The notes below the pieces were generated by a model. That model searched no databases. It saw only the letters and a list, made by a program, of their open reading frames with translations, and was not told the origin of the DNA. From Xanthoparmelia taractica (taxonomy: Eukaryota; Ascomycota; Lecanoromycetes; Lecanorales; Parmeliaceae): a stretch of DNA of 64,000 nt. The stretch is from assembly GCA_033085395.1 (NCBI GenBank), contig JANQBS010000070.1, positions 115,926 to 179,925 of the forward strand, in the 5' to 3' direction. Position numbers and translations under genes: made by a program. Shown piece after piece: positions 11,847 through 23,000 of the stretch. Numbering within the stretch: the stretch's first letter is position 1; each line of letters begins with the position of its first letter.

Positions 11847-12310
11847 ACGGCATCAAGAATTGGGGAACTCAATTCGGCGGTAAACTTGCTGTAAAGGGGT
11901 AAGGTTTGATTTGATGACGACTAATCCGGCATAACAGAATGGAGTTATAGGCGAAAGGCGAGATGTCTTGCATCAAGGAGGACACAATGATGGGAGTGGT
12001 CATCTGAATTCTTGCATCTTACTACCATTTGATGATACCCCTTTATGTATCGCGACAGATGTAATGAGAAGAGATGTACATTGAAACCCAACCGATCTCG
12101 ATGCCGTGAAATTCGTCAAGACTCTGCCCGACAGGTTGTTGCAGTCACGTATCCGTCATGCGAATGCCTAGCCGGCTTCTCAGAAGGCGAGAAGGGTGCG
12201 TTCGAATGTCTATGCTCGATCGAATCTGGGTACAACAAGGCTGGACTTCATCCAGCATGCAGCGGGTCTGCTTACCGCAGAATCACCGGTTCCTTTTGTC
12301 GCGCGCTATT
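11847..12310. other. Convergent intergenic gap
   Basis: 3' flanks of the STRAP-like and Yra1-like genes; nothing else supported. Confidence 0.55.
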
Positions 12311-13532
12311 TCAAATAATCATGTCAATATCATCGTCCTCTACCGCGGCCGGTGCAACGACCTCTTCTTTGTTCTCTACATCTGCATCTCCGTTCACAGT
12401 CCCATTCTCTTCGGCTTTTGTCCCCCAATAATCTTCCATCTCCTGATCCAGTTCCTCTTGCGTCTTCCTCGGCCGCCCATTCACTATCCGCGATCCCCTC
12501 TCCCGCTCCTCGCCCCTGCCCCTTCCGCTCCGACCATAAATCGGGCTCCTCACCCTACCGATTGGGCTCCTACGGCGAGGACTTCTAGTCCTGCTTCGCC
12601 TCCGTCTGCTACCGCCCGCTGGGGGGATGTATCGGTCAACACCATCGGGCGGCGGCTTCGACGTGTCTGTTCTCCGTGGAGCCCCAGGGCTTCTAGACCT
12701 ACTCCTACCACCACCATGTCTCCCTGCTCCAGGCATTTCTACTCTGTCAAATAGACTCCTGCCAGGCTTGGTGGCCGTATCAAAGGGGTTGCGCCCTGCC
12801 GTAGCTCTACCGCGTATTAGATCGACACTTGGTGCTGTAGGAAGTAGCGTAAGACGAATGGGTTGGCCAGCTGCGTTTGCGCCGTCGAAATCGCGTATAG
12901 CGCGATTTGCCGAAGAAATAGAGGCATACGTGACAAATGCTGTGCCAGAAGAGCGGCCGGCGCGGTCGAATCGAAGAGACAGAGACGTCACAGGGGCAAT
13001 ACGGGTGAATAGGCCCTGGTAAGAGGGTGCGTCAGTCGATACTCTGCGGAGGGAAAGCACAGAGCTACCTCGAGATCCTCTTCCGTAAGGTCGTAGTGTA
13101 GATTATCAACACGGAGCTTGGCACCGGTAGAGGAGCTACGTGGAAAGGTCAGATTGACATGGTGTTATTGAGCAGGAACGACGGGGGCATCTCACTTGCT
13201 AGGCTCGGGTGAGTATCGATCTATTCGAGTATTGCGCGGTTGACGATATGGTTGTCGGGCTGGGAGATAATCAATTGCTGCTATTGAGACGCTTTGTCGT
13301 TCGAGACGCACTGGGATGTTCTTCTTCGTCCTCTTTGAATCTGTCGTGCACCCAGTCTCTACCCTGGGATTAGACACTGACTGCGGAAAGTAAGGCATGC
13401 AGCGGCACACACGCATCAATATCTGTATTGTCTGCTTTGCTATTCCACTATTTCGCCACAGAAGGAGAGGACTAGGTCAGCCTTGTGTCATGTATATCTA
13501 AGCACTATCTCTCGAATATCGCATCCGTCCAT
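12311..13532 (-). CDS. Yra1/ALY-REF-like RNA-binding protein (RRM), N-terminus uncertain
   Basis: Supported exons are 13363-13312, 13259-13196, 13135-13069 and 13015-12311 (295 residues). An upstream ATG at 13532 (MDGCDIREI) could supply the first exon, through a donor at about 13505. The order is: a short motif DWVHDRFKEDEEE, a basic stretch, and a single RRM (KLRVDNLHYDLTEEDLE, then GTAFVTYASISSANRAIRDF). A Ser/Arg/Gly-rich tail with SRSRSPG and RRRSRTRSPRRR and an acidic C-terminus follow. In related fungal ALY-like proteins the WVHD(K/R)F motif precedes the RRM in the same way. ALY/REF proteins couple splicing or TREX to mRNA export. Two small exons (52 and 64 bp) are easily missed. The basic N-terminal box expected before the WVHD motif was not found. 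Confidence 0.72.
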
Positions 13533-14362
13533 AGCTAAAGCGTCGCCAGGTGCGACTGAATTATAGGCGAGGTGAGGAAGGAGGTGGAAGAACCTAAGGA
13601 TGAGAGAGTGTCAGGTTCATCATATAGACCTCAGTCGGGCGACAATAAGGCGTAGAGAAAGATGTTGAGAAGAGTTGTTGAAGATAGGTACCTTTCTTGC
13701 ATCGTCGCGTGGCCAATTACTCTGCCGGCGGCCTCGTCCTCCACGGTTACCTCTTCTCTACCGACGCAGTAAGTCAGCTTCAGCAATGTAGGCTGACGAT
13801 CATCACCTTCGTAGGGGAGCTTGTATTACCTGTCGTTCCGAGATCACATCCTCCAATGGCCGATCCATGCCTCTCGAACGATGGGCAATAGAGCGCGACT
13901 AAGAACATGAACTATGAGTAGTATCTCAGTGAGTTCGGCTGCACATCAGTGGACTTTGTGTCATTGAAGGCGGTAGGAATATTGTGGGAATAAGATGTTG
14001 AAGGAAATTGGCTAGTCGTCACGTCACGTGATTCATGATACGGTTTGATACAGCGGATTACAAGAATCGTAATGGTGATATGTGCACTGTGACAATCTAA
14101 AGCTAATCTACTACGCCCAATCCTACTTTATTTACAGACAATTGTCGCAGTCGTGCTACCCCATTTGTTGCCCCTATACTCTCAGTGGAGGGAGGTCGTA
14201 AGCTGGGATAGAGTATCGCAGACAGAGACTCAGCTTTGTCTGGAAATTATGCATCAGCCAAATAGCCTCTCACTCTCCATGCCACATTCTTTGGCTGATG
14301 CAAGGGTCATGGAGAACAGACAAGATGATGAACAATGTGCAAGTAAAACCAAAAAACAACGA
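13533..14362. other. Promoter of the Yra1-like gene and 3' flank of the next gene
   Basis: A tandem minus-strand gap. It holds a CACGTG palindrome (14025-14030). I see no supported gene. Confidence 0.45.
14025..14030. promoter_or_regulatory. CACGTG E-box in extended GTCACGTGAT context
   Basis: A perfect E-box palindrome inside GTCACGTCACGTGAT, about 490 bp upstream of the Yra1-like start. The GTCACGTG core matches bHLH factors of the Cbf1 class. Binding is inferred only. Confidence 0.35.
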
Positions 14363-16460
14363 TCATGAGTCAGCCTTCCGGTCCGCGCTAAACCCACCCT
14401 TCATGCCTCCACTGCTTGAGGAAGGTCTTAAGCTGTGGTTATGGTTCTGCGCTATCGATTGCGGGATTTTTGAGGGAGTAGGGGTAGGTACAGCCGGCAT
14501 TGGTACAGGGTCGTTATCATAATCATCCAAGACGTACTCCTCACTTTGTGTCCCTTGGTGCTGCACTGGCATCTGATCCATTGGTTGCTGGCCGTAGCGT
14601 GGCTTCTGCGCTGACTGTTGTGCATGAGTCGTTGCATTTGCATTCTTCTTGTTGTTTTTCTTGCCTTTCCTACCCTTCATCTTTGCTTTTTCAAGGAGTC
14701 GTTGTTTTTCGGCCAAACGCTTACGTTCCAGTCTATCTTTAGCCTCGTATTGCCGAATTAAAGCTTTTGGTGGTTCGTGAAAGATGCTCTCATATTCACA
14801 AAACTCGCAGATCCACACATCTTCTTCTTTCGGTGGGTTTTTGTAATTGTTAAGCTCTTGACGCGTGCGGCGGTTGCGAGCTGCGAGAGCATACTGCTTG
14901 TGAAGTGGTCGACGGGGCTTCTGAGCTTGTTGGGGAGCTTGCTGGGGAGCTTGTTGAGAAGCTTGTTGATTGATACCAGCTTGGTTCGCCGTAGCTTGGT
15001 TCCTTTGGCTTGCCATATCAGGACTCGTCTGAGTTCCCTGAGTTGCGAAGCCTCTGCCGTTCTGCGATTGATGGGGTCCGGCTGCATTTGCTGCTACCCT
15101 CGGGTACGGTCCGATAGGCGAAGGGCTGAGGTCTATGTCTGGGGGCCATACCATACTATTGGCAGAATCAGACTGGCAAGTGAACGTAAATAGGGTCTTT
15201 GCAGAGCTAGATTTCTTTGACGGCTGTTGCTCGAGGAGACTTTTATTTTCTTGGCCTTTGACTGGCGTAGTCGGTGAAGCAGCCGCCTCTGCCATAGCTG
15301 CCGATATTATACCCTGGTCAGTTGATTTCACTGCCGCATCCTCTGTTCACAGATTAGTAGACGAAGCAATGCATGATTGAAGACCTATTTCACCTTTTAC
15401 CCCAGTACTACTGCCAGGTGTACAATCTCTTCGGTGGTGAAAAGAGCGACCAGTTTGCAGGGTGTTCGATCCATTCACCGAGACACCAAGAGGACTTCGC
15501 CCGTTATGATACCGCGTGCCAACTCTTCCGTAGCGTCCTCTCCCAGCTCCAGATATCCCTGTTCCAGCTGAGGCTGCAAGTACGGCTGAGTTCCCCGTAC
15601 CGTAATAATGTCCGACACCACTGTCCGACTCTGACTGACCAACATCTAGATCTCGTGCTGACGAGATACCCATCTGAGCCATGTCGGCAGAGAGCGAGCT
15701 CTGGTGACTTCCTAACGACCCAGAAGTAGGTATCTTACGTTTCTTTTTGTTGTTTGTGTTTTCAAACGAATCATACCCGTCAATCGAGTCACCTGACGAA
15801 GCGGTTGATTGTGGTATGGGCGGCTTGATGTACTTGGCGGTGTCGCTTTTCGAGGATGTATAACCGTTCCTCGACAAGTAATTCACGCACCCAGGCCTTT
15901 GGCGCTGTTCTTGGTAGCGTCTTGCCATACCCAGGCCATCTTCGTCTTCACTGCCATTCTCGGCCCCCCTGAATTGGTAGCTATCAGTTTCAGCATCGCC
16001 ATTTCTTTGCTCTCGCACTAGACTGGCTTCAATATCGGAGGGATGCATTCCGGCAGGTGATTTGTTTCGCTGATGCGTTGGGCCATTGTATGGAAATTGA
16101 AAGAGTGGCTTTGACAGCGTCGTGGCTGGTGGATACAAGATAGACTCTGCAACCTCTGAGGAAAGTCGAGAACGCAGGCGTCTCTTTGGCAGAGGGCGGA
16201 TGGGCCGGTCAGGATAAATGGAGGAGGTGGTATCGGAGTAGTGTAGTTCTAATGGAGAAGGCGGCGAATACGTATTTCCTGGAAAGAGAGGGAAGAAGAA
16301 GCGTGTCAGCATTGAGCTAAGAGAGTCGGAAATGCATATAGGATGCATGAAGAAGATATGGTGAGTGATATTGATAGCTGTACAGCACCTTGGACGGGGA
16401 CCGATGCTGTTCTCAGGTTCGCAAGGGAAAGCGTGGGCTCGTACCTAGTGTGGCTGCCAT
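14363..16460 (-). CDS. Conserved fungal protein of unknown function with CxxC motif
   Basis: Exons 16460-16445, 16278-15394 and 15342-14363 give 626 residues. The 16-bp first exon encodes MAATL plus one base. Near the N-terminus is YPDRPIRPLPKRRLRSRLS, a motif I recall as conserved in Pezizomycotina homologues, sometimes labelled 'IBR finger domain protein'. The middle is low-complexity (Ser/Gly, then Gln/Ala repeats of QQAP). The C-terminal third has a Trp-flanked cysteine pair, WICEFCEYESIFHEPPKA, followed by a long basic helix (ERKRLAEKQRLLEKAKMKGR) and a disordered tail. Only one CxxC is seen, so a full zinc finger is not shown. No function known to me; nuclear location is a guess from the basic segment. 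Confidence 0.72.
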
Positions 16461-17858
16461 AATGTCTACAATCTCCGTCCGCCAGCTTCCGTTTCCAAGT
16501 GTTTTGTGACAGCACCGGCGTTGACAACAAAGGTCGTGTATTTCGTGGCCGTATGGGGCTAATGGTTAGGAAAATGGACACATGGACAATTGACGAAGGT
16601 GCCTACATGGTGATGCACGTAAGCTCTCTGTAATGACACTTGCGATTGGAGTAATTACTACAGCTCCCACGCATAGCTAAAGTAAAGTGTTAAGGTCGGA
16701 GTGTATGGTGGCTGTTGACGGAAGATTTGACTGGAAAAGGAGGATTGTCTTACAAATGCTGATGTACGGGAGTCGGTTGGGGGTGCCTTTAACTCTCCTT
16801 TTGGAAGTCGAGGGAGGAAGCAGCCTGGAGAATAGAATACTTTAGGCGGAAAGCTGGGCAAGTGTAGAGGAGGCAAAGCAGAAGATATTTCGATATCAAA
16901 GACGGTGGACTTTTTGTTGTTATGTTCTACTCCGAATAGTTTATTCGTATAATACTTTAATCACTCTTCATGACACCACCTCATGTAGTTGATAGCCTTT
17001 TAGGAATTACGGTAACGGCTTCGGGTATGGCCTTAACAATGTTAGATATCTTTGGGAAAGGGAAAAGGAAAAATTGAAAGGAAAAATCTTGGCCCGATAT
17101 GCGTGTCAGAGGTGGAGGCTTATTATATCCAAGGCAAAGCAGGTTCACAAAACACGTTAAATATAGGAAGGTTAGTGTATAGGAATGAACATATATATGA
17201 CTGTGTAGTATAATAAGGATAGGTACGCAATGGGAGAGGATTTATGATGAATGAAAGTATAATCATTAGATATCTGTCCTTGCAGGATCAGAATAAAAAT
17301 AAAAAAAAAGAATCGAAAATTGCCCCAATCATTCATGCCAAGAACGAACTGCCTGACTCGAAATCAAGTCTCTTTACCTTCGGTAATATACGTAATATAC
17401 CTTAACCCCAAGTACCCTAGAGTACCTAAGGTAAGGTAAAGTAAGGTATTTAATTGTTAAAGCCGTGGAACTAAGGCTAAACTCCACTTCCCTTTCCTAA
17501 AATGCTCTAGTGAGGACCAGTGCTCGTTCAAGATGCGAAACGACTCTCCCTGTGCCCAGTCTCCATCGTCTCTTCCAATTCCATCCCACTAACATACTTC
17601 TACTACCTTATTACTTGAGAATATCCTCATAATTTGACCATCCATCTCCTTCCCCCAGCTGCTTCATAATCTACCACCAAGCCTTGCATTCGCCATTCAA
17701 TGCCACTCTGATCCCCCATCTTCCCTCAATCCTCCCACGTCGGCTCAAAGTCGCTTGAGTCTGCCGGTCCAACTCTCAGGCAGAAGTCCATCCATCACTC
17801 CAGTAGGTTCGACCTACTTCGGTCATGCTTGCTAGTCTGTAGAAGCCAAGAGCTGGTC
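16461..17858. promoter_or_regulatory. Long divergent intergenic region (1.4 kb)
   Basis: Separates the unknown gene (-) from cti6 (+). From about 16900 to 17340 it is AT-rich with purine runs. Positions 17421-17450 contain direct repeats of GTAAGGTA type. The last 300 bp before cti6 are CT-rich. ORFs here lack coding character and I call none. Confidence 0.5.
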
Positions 17859-19817
17859 ATGTCTCCTCGTCGCTCCTCGCGGGCGCGCACCACTCAGCCA
17901 ACACCATCTGCACAGCAACATACCAATTCCTCCTCATCCTCTATCTCCTCTGGTCGTGCAGATCGCAGCGCCCGCCCGCCAAACAAGCTGCCTTCACCAC
18001 GGAGCTCACTTGCCGCTCGATCGCAGTCCTCCGAAGATGCTGAAGCGCGAGCTAGACCACAGTTGCCCAGGACGGGGAGCAGTCAAGACGACCCCAAGAA
18101 CGAAGCGCCACCTGCAGTTGACGATGAGAATGACGAAGAAGTCGAGGAGGAGGTAACACGATGCATTTGTGGAAACCAGGAGTACCCTGGATTGCCCGAT
18201 GCCGACCCCACCAAAATTTTCTCAAATGACGAGTCAGATCCTGCGTCTTTGGCTGAAGATACTACCGGATGGTTTATACAATGTGATATATGCAAAGTCT
18301 GGCAACATGGGGGTTGTGTTGGGATCATGGATGAAGTTACGAGCCCGGAGGAATACTTTTGTGAGCGGTGCCGCCAGGAGTTGCACAGAATTACTGTTGC
18401 CGCCAATGGGTGTGTACGCATTCTATTGTCCTTGGGCTCAACTCACTTTCTGATCCTAGACGCAAATACTCTCGCTACCTTCCCATGCAGCAATCAAAAT
18501 CACCACAGTCCTCTCCGGCTCCTTCAAAAGAAAATTCGAAGAAATCTAGAGAAGGTAGGAAATCAATGGCCAACGCAGATAATACATCAAAGGGGCGTCG
18601 CTCGACAATGAACAGCCGTGACGCGGCATATGAAGAAGAGCAGCTCAGACGAGCAATTGAGGAAAGTAAGAGAGAAGGTGGACCCCCAGGCACGACTACA
18701 GCCAGACGGAAGGGCAAGCGGAGTCGAAGCGAAAGCGAAGAGTAAGTCTTGCACGTTTGTTTGACGTTTACATGCACTGCGATTAACATGCCTCACGTGC
18801 TGACTGAAGCAGGCTTAATGAGAATACGAAGCGCCAACGGACTACTTCAGGCTCTGCTTCCTCGGTTTCCCAAAGCAAAATTCGCCGCCGTGGTGCAGAG
18901 CCCGAAATTGGTATTGAAAAGCCAGAGAAACCCAAAACCATCAGAGGCGCAGCAGCTCGGAATCACCGGAATAAAGAAGTTCGAGATCGCGAAGCTCAGC
19001 GAGAAGAGGAACGCTCAGATGCACTTGTCGGCCGCAAAGGCCGTGCAGAACGACGGCGAGACGACGGTATTGTTCCCTCAGATCTCATTCGCCCATCTGG
19101 CACTGCTAAAACTTTAAATCCTTAGAGTCCGATCCTTCGCCTCAACCACTCTCACGGACGGTGTCTTCCAGGGGCCCCAACAAGAATAACACTCTTTTCG
19201 CTGCCCCTGCCCTTCCAGATCATCCGCCATCAAAGACCGTGCAAAGAAAGACTGGTCGACCACCAGCGAAACGAGGCCGTGTTGGAAGGAATCAATACAC
19301 TAAGGACCGCGACCTCCCTGCCGAGATCCCGATCACCACTATCTCGCCTGCGCGAAGCAATCATTCCCATGACGGAGAAAACGGAACACCAAACCTCAAT
19401 GGCAGCGGCACCGGCAGTGGATTTGCCGATAGTAATGGATTTGGCAAACCCTCCAGGCCGCGCCACATGAATTTCAATCGTACCAGCATGAATGACATGA
19501 AACGCCGCGTTGCCGGCATCCTGGAATTTATCTCCCACACGCAAGCGGAGATGGCAGGGGTTGGGCCGCCCTCAGCGACGAAAACGTCGACCAGCACAAA
19601 CACTCCCCCAGAAAGCAACGGCAACAGGGGCGACGGACATGGGAATATTTCAAAACATGACATGAATAGTGGGGAAAGGGTCAGTGCAGCCTTAGCAGAT
19701 TTGGATGGCATCAATGAGCAGGCTTTCGCGGCGTTGAGTAGTGTGGCGATGATGGAAGTGTTGAGGAGAAGGCTGATGCAGTGGCAAGCGGAGTATGGCA
19801 AATGGGGCGAGAAATGA
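17859..19817 (+). CDS. cti6: PHD-finger protein Cti6-like (Rpd3L histone deacetylase complex)
   Basis: Exons 17859-18409, 18460-18741, 18813-19066 and 19126-19817 give 592 residues. A disordered Ser/Pro- and acid-rich N-terminus is followed by a PHD finger at about residues 102-171. Its zinc ligands read CICG, then QCDICKVWQHGGCVG, then YFCERC, i.e. the usual Cys4-His-Cys3 order. Beyond it are basic helical segments (YEEEQLRRAIEESKREGG, GRKGRAERRRDD). An AT-hook-like GRPPAKRGRVGR and a conserved C-terminal block (RRVAGILEFISHTQAEM, ending in a short helix) complete it. Yeast Cti6 reads H3K4 methylation for Rpd3L and relieves Cyc8-Tup1 repression. The gene name is by domain layout; other PHD proteins remain possible. 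Confidence 0.8.
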
Positions 19818-20050
19818 AGGTAGGACTTTCACTGTCATTATGTGGTTCACAACAGCGAAGAAGAGAGGAGATATCTCAAAGTGTTAGCCAGTCACTTGAT
19901 TCGGGAAGCCAATAGCCTACAAATGTTGTACCTGATCAAGGGTATTTTCTGATAATAGAGAATGGTAACGCAGTCGAAGTAACGTCTCAACGCCTTATGC
20001 AAATGCCTTGAGTCGCAATCGCTCCAAAATCACCAACGCCCCTCCCGTCT

Positions 20051-23000
20051 TTACAGAAATCCTTTACTATCACTCAACATCCTCCTAATACCGTCCCCAC
20101 TTTCACTGCCTCTCGCCGTGTGATTACCTCTCATACTCCCGCCCCACTCGCTGCCACGGCCCTTAGCAGTAGCGCCTCGTTCCGTCCTCAGTCCTTTCCA
20201 TCCTTCCAATTCTCTCTCAAGCCTGAGCCCCTTGTCTCTCTCCTCCCTCAGGTCCCGCTCAGCTCTTCTAGCGCTCAATTGGCTCTTCGCCTCTTCGGCT
20301 TGTAACTCATCAACGGTTTGTAGCAGACGCTCTATCTTCTCACGACCTTTAGCGACATCATCCGTGAGTTGGCTGGCGATTTTGTCGCGGCGGGCAAGCT
20401 GTGACTGGAGATCACGCACTGTGCGGTCGACGTTACGGACGGAACGAAGAGAGGCGGAGTGTGTATTTTCTTGTGTTTCAAGCTGATGCTCCAGCTGTTG
20501 CGACGAGGGATTGTCAGCCATCTCTGAACGAGTCCTGGACAAATCGGTCCTCTTACCTCATGCACTCGGCCATTCAAAAACCGCACGTCCAGGCTGGCGC
20601 TTGTATACGCTTTTGTCTCCAAATCCACTACCCGGCCTTGCAAGTCTTTCACCATTTTTTCTAGGCCCACTTTCTCTTTGTGTAAATTGACATTCGTCTC
20701 CCTTTCCGAAACGACATCCTTCTGCAGCTCCGTAGTCATAGCTTCTGCTCTACGCATCTTGCCAATAGCAGCGACTGCCACATCTTCTTGCTGAGCAAGC
20801 TGAGATTTCAGATCAAGTAGCTCACGGTCCATGCCTGCAGCATTACGCATTGACGGGCTTTCGCCACGGGCAAGGTCTTCAAGACGGTCACTTGCTTCGG
20901 ACAAATGAGCTTCAAGACCGCGTTTCTCCTTTTGAAGCATGTCTCTTTCGGCGGCGATGTCGTCCATTGAGGAGCGCAGGTTCCGTACCTGCGACAGAAG
21001 AGAGACGATCTTTCCTTGAGCATCATTATGCGCATTGATCGCTTCTTCTCTTGACGATGACAAGTCTTGCAGAGTCATCTCGAGTCTTGACTTCTCTTTC
21101 GCCCACGACGAACTGTTTAGGACTTCATCGTCCCAGTTCGATCTTAACTCTTCCAACTCGTCCCGTATGCGCGTATTCTCGGAGCGGACATGGATGACGT
21201 TCTCGCGCTCGATCTGTAGCTCATTAGTCAGATTTGAAAATTCATTCTGATACTTCCTTCTGGTCTGTTCCATAGAAGTCTCTTTGTCTTCCACATCCAT
21301 GGCCATTTGGCTCCGATAGTCTTCAAGTTCGTGCTGCAGTCTTTTCTTCGCTTGGAGTGCGCCATCAAGATCTGCAGCAAGATCTTCAACTCTTTCCTCG
21401 TAACGTTGATTCTGTCGCTGCAAGTCTTCAACAAGGGAGTCCATCTGCTTGCGCTCAGCCATAACTGTTGCGTAGGTATCTTCGCTTTCTTTCGCTTGTG
21501 CTTTGGCAGACTGTTCTGCACGAGAAGCTCTGAGTATGGCAATCTCCGCTTGCTCGAGTTTACTGAAGTATTCGTCGGCTCTCCGCTTGTAGAGACTCAG
21601 ACTCGATGCAAGGTCTCCGGCTTTGGACGCTTCTGCATCAAGTCTGATTTGTAGATCTGAGAATTCCTGCAGAAGTTGATTTCGGGATGCCGCTTCATGC
21701 TCGTTTGCTGCAGATACTTCTCGAAGTTCGGATTTTGCATCCCGAAGTTCTACTTCTAGAGTTGCACGAGCATGTTTGATACTGTTGATATGTGACTTGG
21801 CTTCAGCCAGATCAGCAACAGTGTTGTCGTAGACCTGGACCAATGACTTCCGAGAGTTCTCCTGCGAATTGATGAGATCGTAAAGCTCCTCATGAGACTG
21901 CGCCTGCACGTCTCGTAGTGACAGCTCCCCAGAGTGGACCGTCCTCTCTAATGCAGATACCTTCTTCGCAGAGTCATCTAGTCGGTCATGAAGTCGGCCA
22001 TTCTCCCTTTCGAGCTTCTGTACACGCCTGACTGAAGGGCTATCATCCTGCCACGAATCTCTTTGTGGTGATAGGCGTCCAATTTGGCTTTGCAAGTGAC
22101 GATTGTGCATTTCAGTCATTTGAAGTTGATTTTGCACCATCTCTAGCTCAGCCACGAGATCCATCCGCTTGTTGTAGGCGACTGTGTCAACGGTGCGATC
22201 ACAGCGGCCGGAATCATTTGTGGTGTTACTTATTTGACGACGACCAGGAGTAGAAGTATTGGAGTATGGCTTGAGATCAGAGACCTTGCGTAAGTGCTTG
22301 GGCGATTTTCTAGCTGCGAGAATATTTTGATCAAGCTCTTCGAGAAGTTGACGCTTAGAAGAAGAATGACGAGCATCCAGTTCCGATATTTCGCTGTTGT
22401 GTCGCCGCCGAAGCTCGGAGATCTGGTTCTCAGCGCGCGCCCATTTCTCTTCTGCCACTCGCAGACCCTGCTTGGAAGCCTCCAGCTGTGCAGCTAGGTC
22501 TGTGTAGTCCCGTAGGCGTGGAGCTACAGCTTCCCACGAAGGTGCCGTGTCTCGAGATTCTGGGTCGAAGACCTTGTGCAACAGAATAAGCTGCCGCCGT
22601 GACTCTTGAACTTCTCCGTTGGCACCATCGAGCATGCTTTGCAACTTTCTGGTGTTGGCTTGCGCTTGGGTTCTGAGCTGCTTCTCAGACTCCAGATTCC
22701 GATTAGTCTCGGCTAGTTGAATGCTGACGCTAGAACAGTTCTTCTCGGCACTCCTCGTTGCCTTGTGCTCACGTTCAAGCTCATGGTTGGAATCTTCCAG
22801 ACTCAAAGCGACCTTCTCTTTCTGTTTCTCCAGGGACGCGATCGATAGCTGAGCGTCATGGTACTGTCGTGAAAGTCTCTTATTTTCGTCGTCCAGTTTC
22901 GCTTTCTCCGCTTGCAATTGGCCCATCCTGGACCTTTGCGAGTCGCCAGCTCTAGAGTTTGATCTCGCAATGTCTAGGTTCTTTTGCTGAACTTTGTTCA

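Noticed and set aside
20051..20542. Separate small coiled-coil gene downstream of myosin
   Set aside because: It is the last myosin exon. A 62-bp intron joins it in frame to the conserved tail.
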